Below are positions 23,107-31,216 of a stretch of DNA of 64,000 nucleotides, piece by piece. Under the pieces are notes generated by a model. It was not told the origin of the DNA. It made no database searches and saw only the letters and a program-made list of their open reading frames with translations. This DNA comes from Gemmobacter lutimaris (GTDB taxonomy: Bacteria > Pseudomonadota > Alphaproteobacteria > Rhodobacterales > Rhodobacteraceae), in the NCBI RefSeq assembly GCF_003570715.1, contig NZ_QXXQ01000004.1, positions 62,001-126,000 of the forward strand, in the 5' to 3' direction. Every line of letters starts with the position of its first letter. Position 1 is the first letter of the stretch. A program made the translations under genes and the position numbers.

Positions 23107-24078
23107 TCAGCGGGTCTTGCGCAAGGTGCTGGGCGGGGCACCGAATTTCAGCGTGAAGGCGCGCGTCAGGGTGGCGGCGCTGGAAAAGCCGGTGCGCAAT
23201 GCGATTTCGGTCAACGGGTGGCGGGTGTCGATCAACAGCCGCCGGGCGGCCTGCAAGCGCAGGCCAAGCGCGTGGGCGGCGGGCGAGAGACCAAGGTTTT
23301 CGCGGAACAATTGCTCCAGCCGACGGGGGGAGAGGCCAAGCGCGGCGGCAGTCTCGGCCGCTGTTTCAGGGCTGTCGAGCCGCGCCTCCATCCGGGCGAT
23401 GGCGCGGGCGACGCGGGCGTCGAGCCTCGGGTCCGGGCGGGTGGCGGTGATCTGCGGCTCGGTGCCGGGGCGCGGGGTGGTGACGAAGCTGGCCGCGACC
23501 TGAAGCGCCGTGGCCGGACCATGACGCGAGCGGATCAGGTGCAGCATCAGGTCGGCGGCGGGCGCCGCACCGCCGGCGGTGAAATAGCGCCCCGAAAGGG
23601 TGAAGCGGTCGGGCGTCACCTCGATTTCGGGGAAGGCGGCGGCGAAATCCTCCAGATCTTCCCAATGCACGGTGGCACGTTGGCCGTTGAGCAACCCGGC
23701 GCGCGCCAGCACCCAGCCACCGGCGTCGATGCCGCCAAGCGCACGAAAGCGCGGGGCGATCCGGCGCAGATCGCGCAGGAGCGGTTTGGTGGTGACTTCG
23801 GATTGCCGGTAACCCGCGATGACGATCAGCACATCGGCCCCTTCGGCGCTGGCCAGCGCGCCCGACGAGGGCAGCTCGATCCCGCAGGTCAGCGGCACCG
23901 GCCCGCCATCGGGGGACACCACACGCCAGCGGTAGGCCTCGGTTCCCAGATGGCGATTGGCCGAGCGCAGCGGATCGAGTGTCGAGGCGACCTCGAGGAT
24001 TGAGCAATGTGGCAGCACCAGCAAAGCCAGCGAAAGCGGTTGCTGCGATGCGGCGAAGATCGTTGCGGGTTTTGCCAT
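23107..24078 (-). CDS. GlxA/CdhR-type AraC-family regulator, probable carnitine regulator
   Basis: 323 residues. The N-terminal half is a DJ-1/PfpI-like (class I glutamine amidotransferase fold) sensor domain (LLVLPHCSILEVASTLDPLRSANRHLG), and the C-terminal 100 residues are an AraC-type DNA-binding domain with two helix-turn-helix motifs (ETAAALGLSPRRLEQLFRENLGLSPAAH; LTEIALRTGFSSAATLTRAFTLKFGAPPSTLRK). CdhR, GbdR and related proteins of this architecture activate carnitine and betaine catabolism. Its gene is divergent from the carnitine locus with 73 bases between starts, so it probably activates that operon. The ligand is inferred from context. Confidence 0.88.
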   Translation of the reverse strand: MAKPATIFAASQQPLSLALLVLPHCSILEVASTLDPLRSANRHLGTEAYRWRVVSPDGGPVPLTCGIELPSSGALASAEGADVLIVIAGYRQSEVTTKPLLRDLRRIAPRFRALGGIDAGGWVLARAGLLNGQRATVHWEDLEDFAAAFPEIEVTPDRFTLSGRYFTAGGAAPAADLMLHLIRSRHGPATALQVAASFVTTPRPGTEPQITATRPDPRLDARVARAIARMEARLDSPETAAETAAALGLSPRRLEQLFRENLGLSPAAHALGLRLQAARRLLIDTRHPLTEIALRTGFSSAATLTRAFTLKFGAPPSTLRKTR

Positions 24079-24151
24079 GCGGATTTCGTAAACTGCAAAG
24101 CGCGCGCCGACAAGCCCGCTAATCTCGCGCCCAGATCACAGGAGGAACGCC

Positions 24152-25066
24152 ATGCCCTTGGCCATGAACCGCGAAGTCTTCATCACCTGCGCCGTGACCG
24201 GCTCGGGCAGCACGCAGGACCGTTCGCCCCATGTGCCGCGCAGCCCGGCGCAGATCGCCGAAAGCGCCATCGCGGCGGCAAAGGCGGGTGCGGCGGTGGT
24301 GCATTGTCATGTGCGTGACCCCGAAACCGGCAAGCCCGCCCGCGACCCGGCGCTTTACCGCGAAGTGACTGAACGTATCCGCGACAGCGCGACGGATGTG
24401 GTGTTGAACCTGACTGCCGGAATGGGCGGTGACCTGCTGTTCGACGGCACGGAAAATATGAACCGCATGTCGGCACGCAGCGACATGGCGGGCGCGGCTG
24501 AGCGTGTGGCGCATGTGGTGGAATGCCGACCCGAGATCTGCACGCTCGACTGTGGCACGATGAACTTCGCCGAAGCCGATTATGTGATGGTCAACACCCC
24601 CGGCATGCTGCGCGACATGGCAGCGCGCATGGTGGCGAGTGGCGTGCGGATCGAGATCGAGGCCTTCGACACTGGCCATCTGTGGTTTGCCAAGCAACTT
24701 GCGGAAGAGGGCATCATTCCCGATCCGGTGTTGGTGCAGCTTTGCATGGGCGTGCCGTGGGGCGCGCCGGATGACCTGAACACTTTCATGGCGATGGTGA
24801 ACAATGTGCCGAAGCACTGGCACTGGTCGGCCTTTGCGCTGGGGCGGCACCAGATGCCCTATGTGGCAGCCTCGATCCTGGCGGGCGGCAATGTGCGCGT
24901 GGGGCTGGAGGATAACCTCTGGCTCGATAAGGGTGTGCTGGCGACCAACGCACAACTGGTAGAACGCGCGGTGACCGTCATCTCCAACATGGGCGCGCGG
25001 GTGCTGACGCCCGCCGAGGTGCGCGCGAAGCTGAAGCTGGAGAAGCGCGCGCCGGTGGCGAAATGA
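24152..25066 (+). CDS. BKACE-family beta-keto acid cleavage enzyme, probable 3-dehydrocarnitine cleavage
   Basis: 304 residues of the DUF849/3-keto-5-aminohexanoate cleavage family. The zinc-binding VVHCHVRDPETGKPARDPALYREV motif has H51 and H53. BKACE enzymes transfer the acyl part of a beta-keto acid to acetyl-CoA, releasing acetoacetate; beside a carnitine dehydrogenase the likely substrate is 3-dehydrocarnitine, yielding betainyl-CoA. GGAGG lies upstream of the ATG. Its stop overlaps the start of the lipoprotein gene (ATGA). First gene of the operon. Confidence 0.92.
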   Translation: MPLAMNREVFITCAVTGSGSTQDRSPHVPRSPAQIAESAIAAAKAGAAVVHCHVRDPETGKPARDPALYREVTERIRDSATDVVLNLTAGMGGDLLFDGTENMNRMSARSDMAGAAERVAHVVECRPEICTLDCGTMNFAEADYVMVNTPGMLRDMAARMVASGVRIEIEAFDTGHLWFAKQLAEEGIIPDPVLVQLCMGVPWGAPDDLNTFMAMVNNVPKHWHWSAFALGRHQMPYVAASILAGGNVRVGLEDNLWLDKGVLATNAQLVERAVTVISNMGARVLTPAEVRAKLKLEKRAPVAK

Positions 25067-25383
25067 GGCGGCTGGCGGCGCTGGTCTTTCTGGTGCTGGC
25101 GGCCTGCCAGCCCGAGGCCGAAGCGCCGCCGCGCCCGTCGATGACGGCGACCGAAAAGGCCGATTGCACCGCAAAGGGTGGGCAGATCGGTATTGCGGGG
25201 CTGTTGGGCGGCGAGTTCTGCGTGAAACGCGCGCCCGATGCCGGCAAATCCTGCACCAGGGCCAGCGACTGCGCGGGCGACTGCCTGTCGGCCAGCCGCA
25301 CCTGTGCCCCCAATCTCAACCCCTTCGGCTGCCGGGATTATCTGGACGAGACCGGCCAGCCGCAAAGCATCTGCGTCGATTGA
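25063..25383 (+). CDS. Small cysteine-rich putative lipoprotein, function unknown
   Basis: 106 residues beginning MRRLAALVFLVLAACQ: a short hydrophobic signal peptide ending in a lipobox with the lipidation cysteine C15. The mature part has several further cysteines (KADCTAKGG, GGEFCVK, KSCTRASDCAGDCLSASRTCAP, FGCRDYL, SICVD), which suggests a small disulfide-stabilised periplasmic domain. It is translationally coupled to the BKACE gene and followed after 27 bases by carnitine dehydrogenase. I do not recognise a function; membership of the operon may mean a role in substrate capture or mere co-transcription. Confidence 0.8.
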   Translation: MRRLAALVFLVLAACQPEAEAPPRPSMTATEKADCTAKGGQIGIAGLLGGEFCVKRAPDAGKSCTRASDCAGDCLSASRTCAPNLNPFGCRDYLDETGQPQSICVD

Positions 25384-25410
25384 CGCGAACCCATCAGGAC
25401 GAGGACGAAC

Positions 25411-26868
25411 ATGGCGCGTAAGGCGGCAATCATTGGTGGCGGGGTGATCGGGGGCGGCTGGGCCGCACGCTTCCTGCTGAACGGCTGGGATGTGGCGGTG
25501 TTCGACCCCGATCCGCAGGCAGAACGCAAGATCGGCGAGGTTCTGGCCAATGCCCGTGCCGCGCTGCCCGCACTGTCGGATGTGCCGATGCCCGCCGAGG
25601 GAAAGCTGAGCTTTGCCGGCACCATCACCGAAGCGGTGGAAGGCGCCGAATACATTCAGGAATCGGTGTCTGAACGGCTTGACCTGAAGCACCGCGTCTT
25701 TGCCCAGATCCAGCAATCGGCGCCCGCGACGCTGATCGGATCGTCCACCTCGGGCTTCAAACCCTCGGAATTGCAGGAACATGCCGCCAATCCCGGCACA
25801 ATCTTCGTGGCGCACCCCTTCAACCCGGTCTACCTGCTGCCGCTGGCCGAGGTGGTGCCCAGCCCGAAGAACGCCGTCCAGGACATTGAACGCGCCAAGG
25901 AAATCCTGCGCGAGATCGGCATGTTCCCGCTGCATGTCCGCAAGGAAATCGACGCCCATATCGCCGACCGCTTCCTTGAGGCCGTCTGGCGCGAGGCACT
26001 GTGGCTGGTGAAGGATGGCGTGGCCACCACCGAGGAGATTGACGAGGCCATCCGCATGGGCTTTGGCCTGCGCTGGGGCCAGATGGGGCTTTTCGAAACC
26101 TATCGCGTTGCGGGCGGTGAAGCCGGGATGAAGCATTTCATGGCGCAATTCGGGCCTTGTCTGCAATGGCCCTGGACCAAGCTGACCGATGTGCCGGAAT
26201 TCAATGACGAGCTTGTGGACCTGATCGCGGGCCAGTCCGACGCGCAATCCGGCCACCATTCGATCCGCGAGCTGGAACGGATTCGCGACAGCAACCTGAT
26301 CGGCTTCCTGCGGGCGCTGAAGGATCGCAACTGGGGCGCGGGCAAGGTACTGCGTGACCATGACGCCCGCCGCGCCGTGACCTTCCACGATGCGGCGCCG
26401 ACCGGCGCGCCGCTGGTCATGGCGCAGATGCAGGTACTGCCCGGCTGGATCGACTATAACGGCCACATGACCGAAAGCCGCTATCTGTTCGCGGCCTCCG
26501 AAACCTCGGATGCCTTCCTGCGGCTGATCGGGGCGGGGATGGATTACGTTGCCGCCGGACACAGCTATTACACCGCCGAAACGCACATCATGCATCTGGG
26601 CGAATGCAAGCTGGGCGACCGGCTGACCGGCACGCTTCAGGTGCTGGGCGCCGATGAAAAGCGGCTGCATGTGTTCATCCGTATCCAGCGCGGCGACGAG
26701 GTGGTGGCAAGCCTTGAACAGATGCTGTTGCATGTGGACATGAAGGCCAACAAGACCTGCGCCGCCGCGCCCGAGGTGCTTGCGAAGCTTGATCCCATCA
26801 CTCAGGCCCACAAGGCGCTGCCCCGGCCCGACGCCGCCGGGCGCTTTGTCGGCCAGCGCAGGGCCTGA
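25411..26868 (+). CDS. lcdH: L-carnitine dehydrogenase fused to a hotdog thioesterase
   Basis: 485 residues, two domains. Residues 1 to about 315 are a 3-hydroxyacyl-CoA-dehydrogenase-like enzyme with NAD loop GGGVIGGGWAARF and catalytic-region HPFNPVYLLPLAEVV; it oxidises L-carnitine to 3-dehydrocarnitine. From about residue 335 comes a 4-hydroxybenzoyl-CoA-thioesterase-like hotdog domain with the active-site pattern D348-Y-N-G-H-M, expected to hydrolyse the betainyl-CoA produced by the BKACE enzyme to glycine betaine. Single-domain dehydrogenases of this family are about 320 residues, so the fusion is clear. Confidence 0.93.
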   Translation: MARKAAIIGGGVIGGGWAARFLLNGWDVAVFDPDPQAERKIGEVLANARAALPALSDVPMPAEGKLSFAGTITEAVEGAEYIQESVSERLDLKHRVFAQIQQSAPATLIGSSTSGFKPSELQEHAANPGTIFVAHPFNPVYLLPLAEVVPSPKNAVQDIERAKEILREIGMFPLHVRKEIDAHIADRFLEAVWREALWLVKDGVATTEEIDEAIRMGFGLRWGQMGLFETYRVAGGEAGMKHFMAQFGPCLQWPWTKLTDVPEFNDELVDLIAGQSDAQSGHHSIRELERIRDSNLIGFLRALKDRNWGAGKVLRDHDARRAVTFHDAAPTGAPLVMAQMQVLPGWIDYNGHMTESRYLFAASETSDAFLRLIGAGMDYVAAGHSYYTAETHIMHLGECKLGDRLTGTLQVLGADEKRLHVFIRIQRGDEVVASLEQMLLHVDMKANKTCAAAPEVLAKLDPITQAHKALPRPDAAGRFVGQRRA

Positions 26869-26906
26869 CCGGCCGCTTCTTTCCTCAAGACCCGAAGGGC
26901 GAACAG

Positions 26907-28070
26907 ATGGATTTCGGACTGACCGAAGAACAGCGCATGATCGTCGAAACGACCCGCGCCTTCGTTGAAAACGAACTTTACCCGCATGAGGCCGAGGTGG
27001 AACGCACCGGCCATCTGCGGATGGACCTGATCCGCGAGCTTCAGGCCAAGGCTATTGCCGCCGGACTCTATGCCGCGAACATGCCGGAAGAGGTGGGCGG
27101 TGCCGGTCTCGATACGCTGTCATGGCTGCTTTACGAGCGTGAACTGGGCAGGGCGAACTATGCCCTGCACTGGACCTGCGTGGCGCGGCCCTCGAACATC
27201 CTGCTGGCGGGCAGCGCCGAACAGCGCGAGCAATACCTCTTTCCCTGTATCCGGGGCGAGAAATGGGATTGCCTTGCCATGACCGAACCCGGTGCCGGGT
27301 CGGACCTGCGCGGCATGACCGCCAGTGCAAAGCGCGAGGGCGGCGACTGGGTTCTGAACGGCACCAAACATTTCATCAGCCACGCCGATCTGGCCGATTT
27401 CGCCATCGTCTTCATGGCTTCGGGCGAGGAAGACACCCCGCGCGGCAAGAAGAAGCTGATCACCGCCTTCTTCGTCGATAAGGGCACACCGGGCTTCACC
27501 GTGCGTGACGGCTATCGCAATGTCAGCCACCGCGGTTACACCAATTCGGTGCTGGAATTCGACAATTGCCGTTTGCCGGATGCGGCAGTTCTGGGCGAGG
27601 TGCATAAGGGCTTCGAGGTAGCGAACACCTGGCTGGGTGCGACGCGGCTGCAAGTGGCCTCCACCTGCCTCGGCCGCGCTGATCGGGCGTTGCAACATGC
27701 GATCAGCTATGCCGCCGAACGCAAGCAATTCGGCCAGCAGATCGGCAAGTTTCAGGGGATCAGCTTCAAGCTCGCCGATATGGCGATGGAACTGAAGGCG
27801 GCGGAACTCTTGACCCGCGAAGCGGCCTGGAAGTTTGATCAGGGCTCGGTGACCGAGGCCGATATGTCCATGGCCAAGCTGAAGGCGACCGAGGTGCTGG
27901 CGATGATTGCCGACGAGGCGATCCAGATTCACGGCGGCATGGGGCTGATGGATGAATTGCCGCTGGAACGGATCTGGCGTGACGCCCGCGTCGAACGGAT
28001 CTGGGAGGGCACCTCCGAGATCCAGCGTCACATCATTTCGCGCGAACTCCTGCGTGCGGTTGGCGGCTGA
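26907..28070 (+). CDS. Acyl-CoA dehydrogenase, probable gamma-butyrobetainyl-CoA oxidation
   Basis: 387-residue flavoprotein of the acyl-CoA dehydrogenase family. FAD/substrate segments CLAMTEPGAGSDLRGM and HFISHADLADFAIVF lie mid-protein, and the C-terminal IWEGTSEIQRHIISREL carries the conserved catalytic glutamate. Between carnitine dehydrogenase and CaiD, the most likely reaction is desaturation of gamma-butyrobetainyl-CoA to crotonobetainyl-CoA (the reverse of CaiA). Electron transfer flavoprotein would be the acceptor. A general short-chain role cannot be excluded. The following 284 bases carry an inverted pair of repeats. Confidence 0.88.
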   Translation: MDFGLTEEQRMIVETTRAFVENELYPHEAEVERTGHLRMDLIRELQAKAIAAGLYAANMPEEVGGAGLDTLSWLLYERELGRANYALHWTCVARPSNILLAGSAEQREQYLFPCIRGEKWDCLAMTEPGAGSDLRGMTASAKREGGDWVLNGTKHFISHADLADFAIVFMASGEEDTPRGKKKLITAFFVDKGTPGFTVRDGYRNVSHRGYTNSVLEFDNCRLPDAAVLGEVHKGFEVANTWLGATRLQVASTCLGRADRALQHAISYAAERKQFGQQIGKFQGISFKLADMAMELKAAELLTREAAWKFDQGSVTEADMSMAKLKATEVLAMIADEAIQIHGGMGLMDELPLERIWRDARVERIWEGTSEIQRHIISRELLRAVGG

Positions 28071-28079
28071 GACCACGGC

Positions 28080-28327
28080 AGGGGGGCTGTCTGCCCCCCT
28101 CGGCGCATGCGCGCCTCACCCCCCGAGGATATTTTCCGACAGAAAATGAGCCTGATCTTGCGCGTTAACCACTTCTTCATTGGAATCGGCCAGTGTGGCC
28201 TTGCGGAACAGGCGGGGACGCCGATGGCCGTGACAGGAAATGGCACCTCGTTTGCCAAGGGCGAGCGGGGTGCTTCCATTTTCTGTCGAAAAATATCCTC
28301 GGGGGTCCGGGGGCAGACAGCCCCCGG
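28080..28327. repeat. Inverted pair of AT-rich/GC-hairpin repeats between acyl-CoA dehydrogenase and acyl-CoA synthetase genes
   Basis: Left copy: hairpin AGGGGGGC-TGTCT-GCCCCCCT (28080-28100), then a 29-base block 28120-28148. Right copy in the opposite direction: 29-base block 28277-28305, then hairpin CCGGGGGC-AGACA-GCCCCCGG (28307-28327). The 29-base blocks are inverted copies with one mismatch. The 128 bases between them show no gene. The pair resembles a small inverted-repeat element or two opposed terminators inside an operon. Confidence 0.8.
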
Positions 28328-28354
28328 CCTCGGGCACGGGGTGGAGGGGCGGAT

Positions 28355-30343
28355 ATGACGCGCCTCCATCGCCTGTTGCGCCCACGCTCCATTGCGGTTC
28401 TCGGTGCCGGATGGGCCGAGAATGTCATCGAGCAATGCCGCAAGATGGGGTTCGATGGCCCGGTCTGGCCGGTGCACCCCAAACGCGAGACGATCGGCGG
28501 GCTGAAAGCCTACCCCTCGCTCGCTGACCTGCCTGAACCGCCCGATGCCACCTTCATTGGCGTCAACCGTTTCGCCACGGTAGAGGTCGTGCGCGAACTT
28601 GCCGCCATGGGCGCCGGTGGCGCCATCTGCTTCGCCAGCGGCTGGGAAGAGGCGGGGGAGGCCGGTTTGCAGGCCGATCTGGTGGCGGCTGCGGGGGAGA
28701 TGCCGATCCTCGGGCCGAACTGCTATGGCGTCATCAATTACCTTGACGGCGGGCTGCTGTGGCCCGACCAGCACGGCGGGCAGCGGGTGGAGCGGGGCGT
28801 CGCACTGCTTTCCCAATCGTCGAATATCGTCATCAACCTGACGATGCAGGCGCGCGCCCTTCCGGTGGCCTATGTTGCCTGTCTGGGCAATGCCGCGCAG
28901 GTGGGGCTGGCCGAACTGGCTGGGGCGCTGCTGGCGGATGAACGGGTCACGGCGCTGGGCCTTTACATCGAGGGCATCGACGACGCCCCGGCTTTCGCTG
29001 CACTGGCCGAAGCGGCGCGTGTGGCGGGCAAGGGGATCGTCGCGGTGAAATCCGGCAAGACGGAAGCGTCACGCGCGGCGGCGGCCTCGCACACGGCTTC
29101 TCTGGCCGGGGGGGGAGCAGCCTCGACCGCCTTCCTGCGACAATGCGGCGTGGCCGAAGTGGCCAGCCTTCCCGCGCTGCTGGAGGTGTTGAAGGTATTA
29201 CACATCCATGGCCCCGGACTTGGCGAACGGCTCTGCTCGCTCTCCTGCTCGGGCGGCGAGGCGGGGCTGGTTGCCGATCTGGCCGATCCCGCGGGAATCG
29301 TCTTTCCCCCTGTGCCCGAAATGACCCGCGCCCGGTTGGCCGAGATCCTCGGGCCAATCGTCACCATCTCCAACCCATTGGATTATCACACCTTCATCTG
29401 GGGAGACGGTCCGCGCACCACCGATGTCTTCTCCACGATGCTGGCTGCCTATGATGCCGGCATCTTCATCATCGACCCGCCGCGCCCCGACCGCTGCGAT
29501 CCTGCCAGTTTCCGCCCGGCGCTGGAGGCCGTGGCGGCCGCACAGGCGGCAACCGGCCGCCCGGCCTTCGCTGTCGCCTCACTGCCCGAGAATTTCGACG
29601 AGGCATTGGCGACGGATTTCATGGCGCGCGGCGTCGTGCCAATGATGGGCCTTGATACCGCGCTGGAGGCGCTGAAAGCGGCACAGGTTGCGCCGGGTCA
29701 ACCCGGCTGGCGCCCGGTTCCGGCGCTGCCCGCCCGCAAGACCCGGCTGCTCGACGAGGCTACGGGCAAAGCTCTGTTGGCGCAGGCGGGCGTGCCGGTG
29801 CCGCGCGCGGTCAGCGCGTCCCGGCTCGCCGATCTCGACACCAGCCAACTCACCGCTCCCTTCGCGCTGAAGGGCCTCGGCTTTGCCCACAAGACCGAGG
29901 CGGGGGCGGTGCGCCTTGGCCTCGCCGCGCTGGACGGCCAGGCCGAGATGCCCGGCGCCACCGGCTATCTGGCAGAAGAAATGGTGACCGGCGTTCTGGC
30001 CGAAATGCTGCTGGGCCTGCGCCGCGATCCGGTTTATGGGCTGACGCTGACCTTGGGCATGGGCGGCGTCACCGCCGAGGTGCTGGCTGATACCGCCACG
30101 CTGGTCTGGCCGGTTACCGCCGATCAGATCGACACGGCGCTCCGGGGCCTGCGGCTCTGGCCGTTGCTTGACGGCTATCGCGGTCGGCCGCGCCCCGATA
30201 CCGCTGCCTTCATCGACATTGCGCTGCGCCTCGGCGCCTTTATGGCGGGCGACGATGGCTTTGAGGAAATCGAAATCAACCCGGTGCTGCTGTGCGAAAG
30301 CGGGGCGGTGGCGGTGGACGCATTGATACGGAGGGCCGAATGA
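28355..30343 (+). CDS. NDP-forming acyl-CoA synthetase, candidate carnitine/gamma-butyrobetaine-CoA ligase
   Basis: 662 residues in one chain: CoA-binding domain (RPRSIAVLGAGWAENVIEQCRKMGFDGPVWPVHPKRETIGGLKAYPSL), succinyl-CoA-ligase-like domains with the phospho-histidine H246 in AAASHTASLAGG, and a C-terminal ATP-grasp domain (ALKGLGFAHKTEAGAVRLGL; EEIEINPVLL). The family forms acyl-CoA with ATP giving ADP and phosphate. Its place between the dehydrogenase and caiD suggests it activates gamma-butyrobetaine or carnitine, replacing the AMP-forming CaiC and transferase CaiB of enterobacteria. GGAGGGG precedes the ATG. Stop overlaps the caiD start by four bases. Confidence 0.88.
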   Translation: MTRLHRLLRPRSIAVLGAGWAENVIEQCRKMGFDGPVWPVHPKRETIGGLKAYPSLADLPEPPDATFIGVNRFATVEVVRELAAMGAGGAICFASGWEEAGEAGLQADLVAAAGEMPILGPNCYGVINYLDGGLLWPDQHGGQRVERGVALLSQSSNIVINLTMQARALPVAYVACLGNAAQVGLAELAGALLADERVTALGLYIEGIDDAPAFAALAEAARVAGKGIVAVKSGKTEASRAAAASHTASLAGGGAASTAFLRQCGVAEVASLPALLEVLKVLHIHGPGLGERLCSLSCSGGEAGLVADLADPAGIVFPPVPEMTRARLAEILGPIVTISNPLDYHTFIWGDGPRTTDVFSTMLAAYDAGIFIIDPPRPDRCDPASFRPALEAVAAAQAATGRPAFAVASLPENFDEALATDFMARGVVPMMGLDTALEALKAAQVAPGQPGWRPVPALPARKTRLLDEATGKALLAQAGVPVPRAVSASRLADLDTSQLTAPFALKGLGFAHKTEAGAVRLGLAALDGQAEMPGATGYLAEEMVTGVLAEMLLGLRRDPVYGLTLTLGMGGVTAEVLADTATLVWPVTADQIDTALRGLRLWPLLDGYRGRPRPDTAAFIDIALRLGAFMAGDDGFEEIEINPVLLCESGAVAVDALIRRAE

Positions 30344-31143
30344 CCGAAATGACCATGTTGACCGAGGGGCCGATCCGCACCCGGCGCGAGGGTGCGATCC
30401 TCGAAGTGACGCTCGACCGGCCGAAGGCCAATGCCATCGACCTTGCGACCAGCCGCATCATGGGCCTCGCCTTCCGCGCCTTCCGCGATGATGACAGCCT
30501 GCGCGTGGCGATTTTGCGCGCCGAGGGCGAGAAATTCTTCTGCCCCGGCTGGGATCTGAAGGCTGCCGCCGATGGCGATGCGGTGGATGGCGATTACGGC
30601 GTCGGCGGCTTCGGCGGGCTTCAGGAACTGCCGAACCTCAACAAGCCGGTGATTGCGGCGGTGAATGGCATCTGCTGCGGCGGCGGGCTGGAACTTGCGC
30701 TGTCCTGCGACCTGATCCTCGCCTCGGCCAACGCGACCTTCGCGCTGCCCGAAATCCGCTCGGGCACGGTGGCAGATGCCGCCTCGATCAAGCTGCCGAA
30801 ACGCATCCCCTATCACGTCGCCATGGACCTCCTGCTGACCGGCCGCTGGTTTGACGCAGAGGAGGCGCTGCGCTGGGGGCTCCTGCGCGAGATCACCACG
30901 CCCGAAGATCTGCTGCCGAAAGCCTGGGATCTGGCGCGGCTGCTCGAATCCGGGCCGCCGCTGGTCTATGCCGCCATCAAGGAGGTGGTGCGCGAGGCCG
31001 AGGCGCTGCGCTTTCAGGATGCGCTCAACCGCATCACCAAACGGCAGTTCGCCACGGTGGACCGGCTCTATTCCTCCGAGGATCAACTGGAAGGCGCGCG
31101 CGCCTTCGCCGAAAAACGCGATCCGGTCTGGAAGGGGCGCTGA
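30340..31143 (+). CDS. caiD: Carnitinyl-CoA dehydratase / crotonobetainyl-CoA hydratase
   Basis: 267 residues of the crotonase fold. ILEVTLDRPKANAIDLATSRIMG, EKFFCPGWDLKAAADGDAVDGDYGVGGFGGLQEL, the oxyanion-hole segment GICCGGGLELALSCDLI and the C-terminal FAEKRDPVWKGR all agree with what I know of enterobacterial CaiD. It hydrates crotonobetainyl-CoA to L-carnitinyl-CoA. The ATG at 30340 overlaps the synthetase stop; a second in-frame ATG four codons in is possible. Last gene of the operon, followed by the 25-base dispersed repeat. Confidence 0.93.
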   Translation: MTEMTMLTEGPIRTRREGAILEVTLDRPKANAIDLATSRIMGLAFRAFRDDDSLRVAILRAEGEKFFCPGWDLKAAADGDAVDGDYGVGGFGGLQELPNLNKPVIAAVNGICCGGGLELALSCDLILASANATFALPEIRSGTVADAASIKLPKRIPYHVAMDLLLTGRWFDAEEALRWGLLREITTPEDLLPKAWDLARLLESGPPLVYAAIKEVVREAEALRFQDALNRITKRQFATVDRLYSSEDQLEGARAFAEKRDPVWKGR

Positions 31144-31152
31144 CCGCCCCCT

Positions 31153-31177
31153 TTGCTTCTTGCAAAAATACTCAAAA
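31153..31177 (+). repeat. 25-nt dispersed intergenic repeat, copy 2
   Basis: Identical to the minus strand of 23062-23086. Again it sits in a short gap between convergent genes (caiD and the hydroxyacid dehydrogenase), oriented with respect to its neighbouring 3' ends. Confidence 0.75.
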
Positions 31178-31216
31178 TTCCCCGGCGGTGGCATGGCGCA
31201 CCGCCGGGGGAACGCC

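Noticed and set aside
28155-28270. Possible small gene between the inverted repeats
   Set aside because: Frames are short, run through the repeats and have no ribosome site or recognisable sequence.
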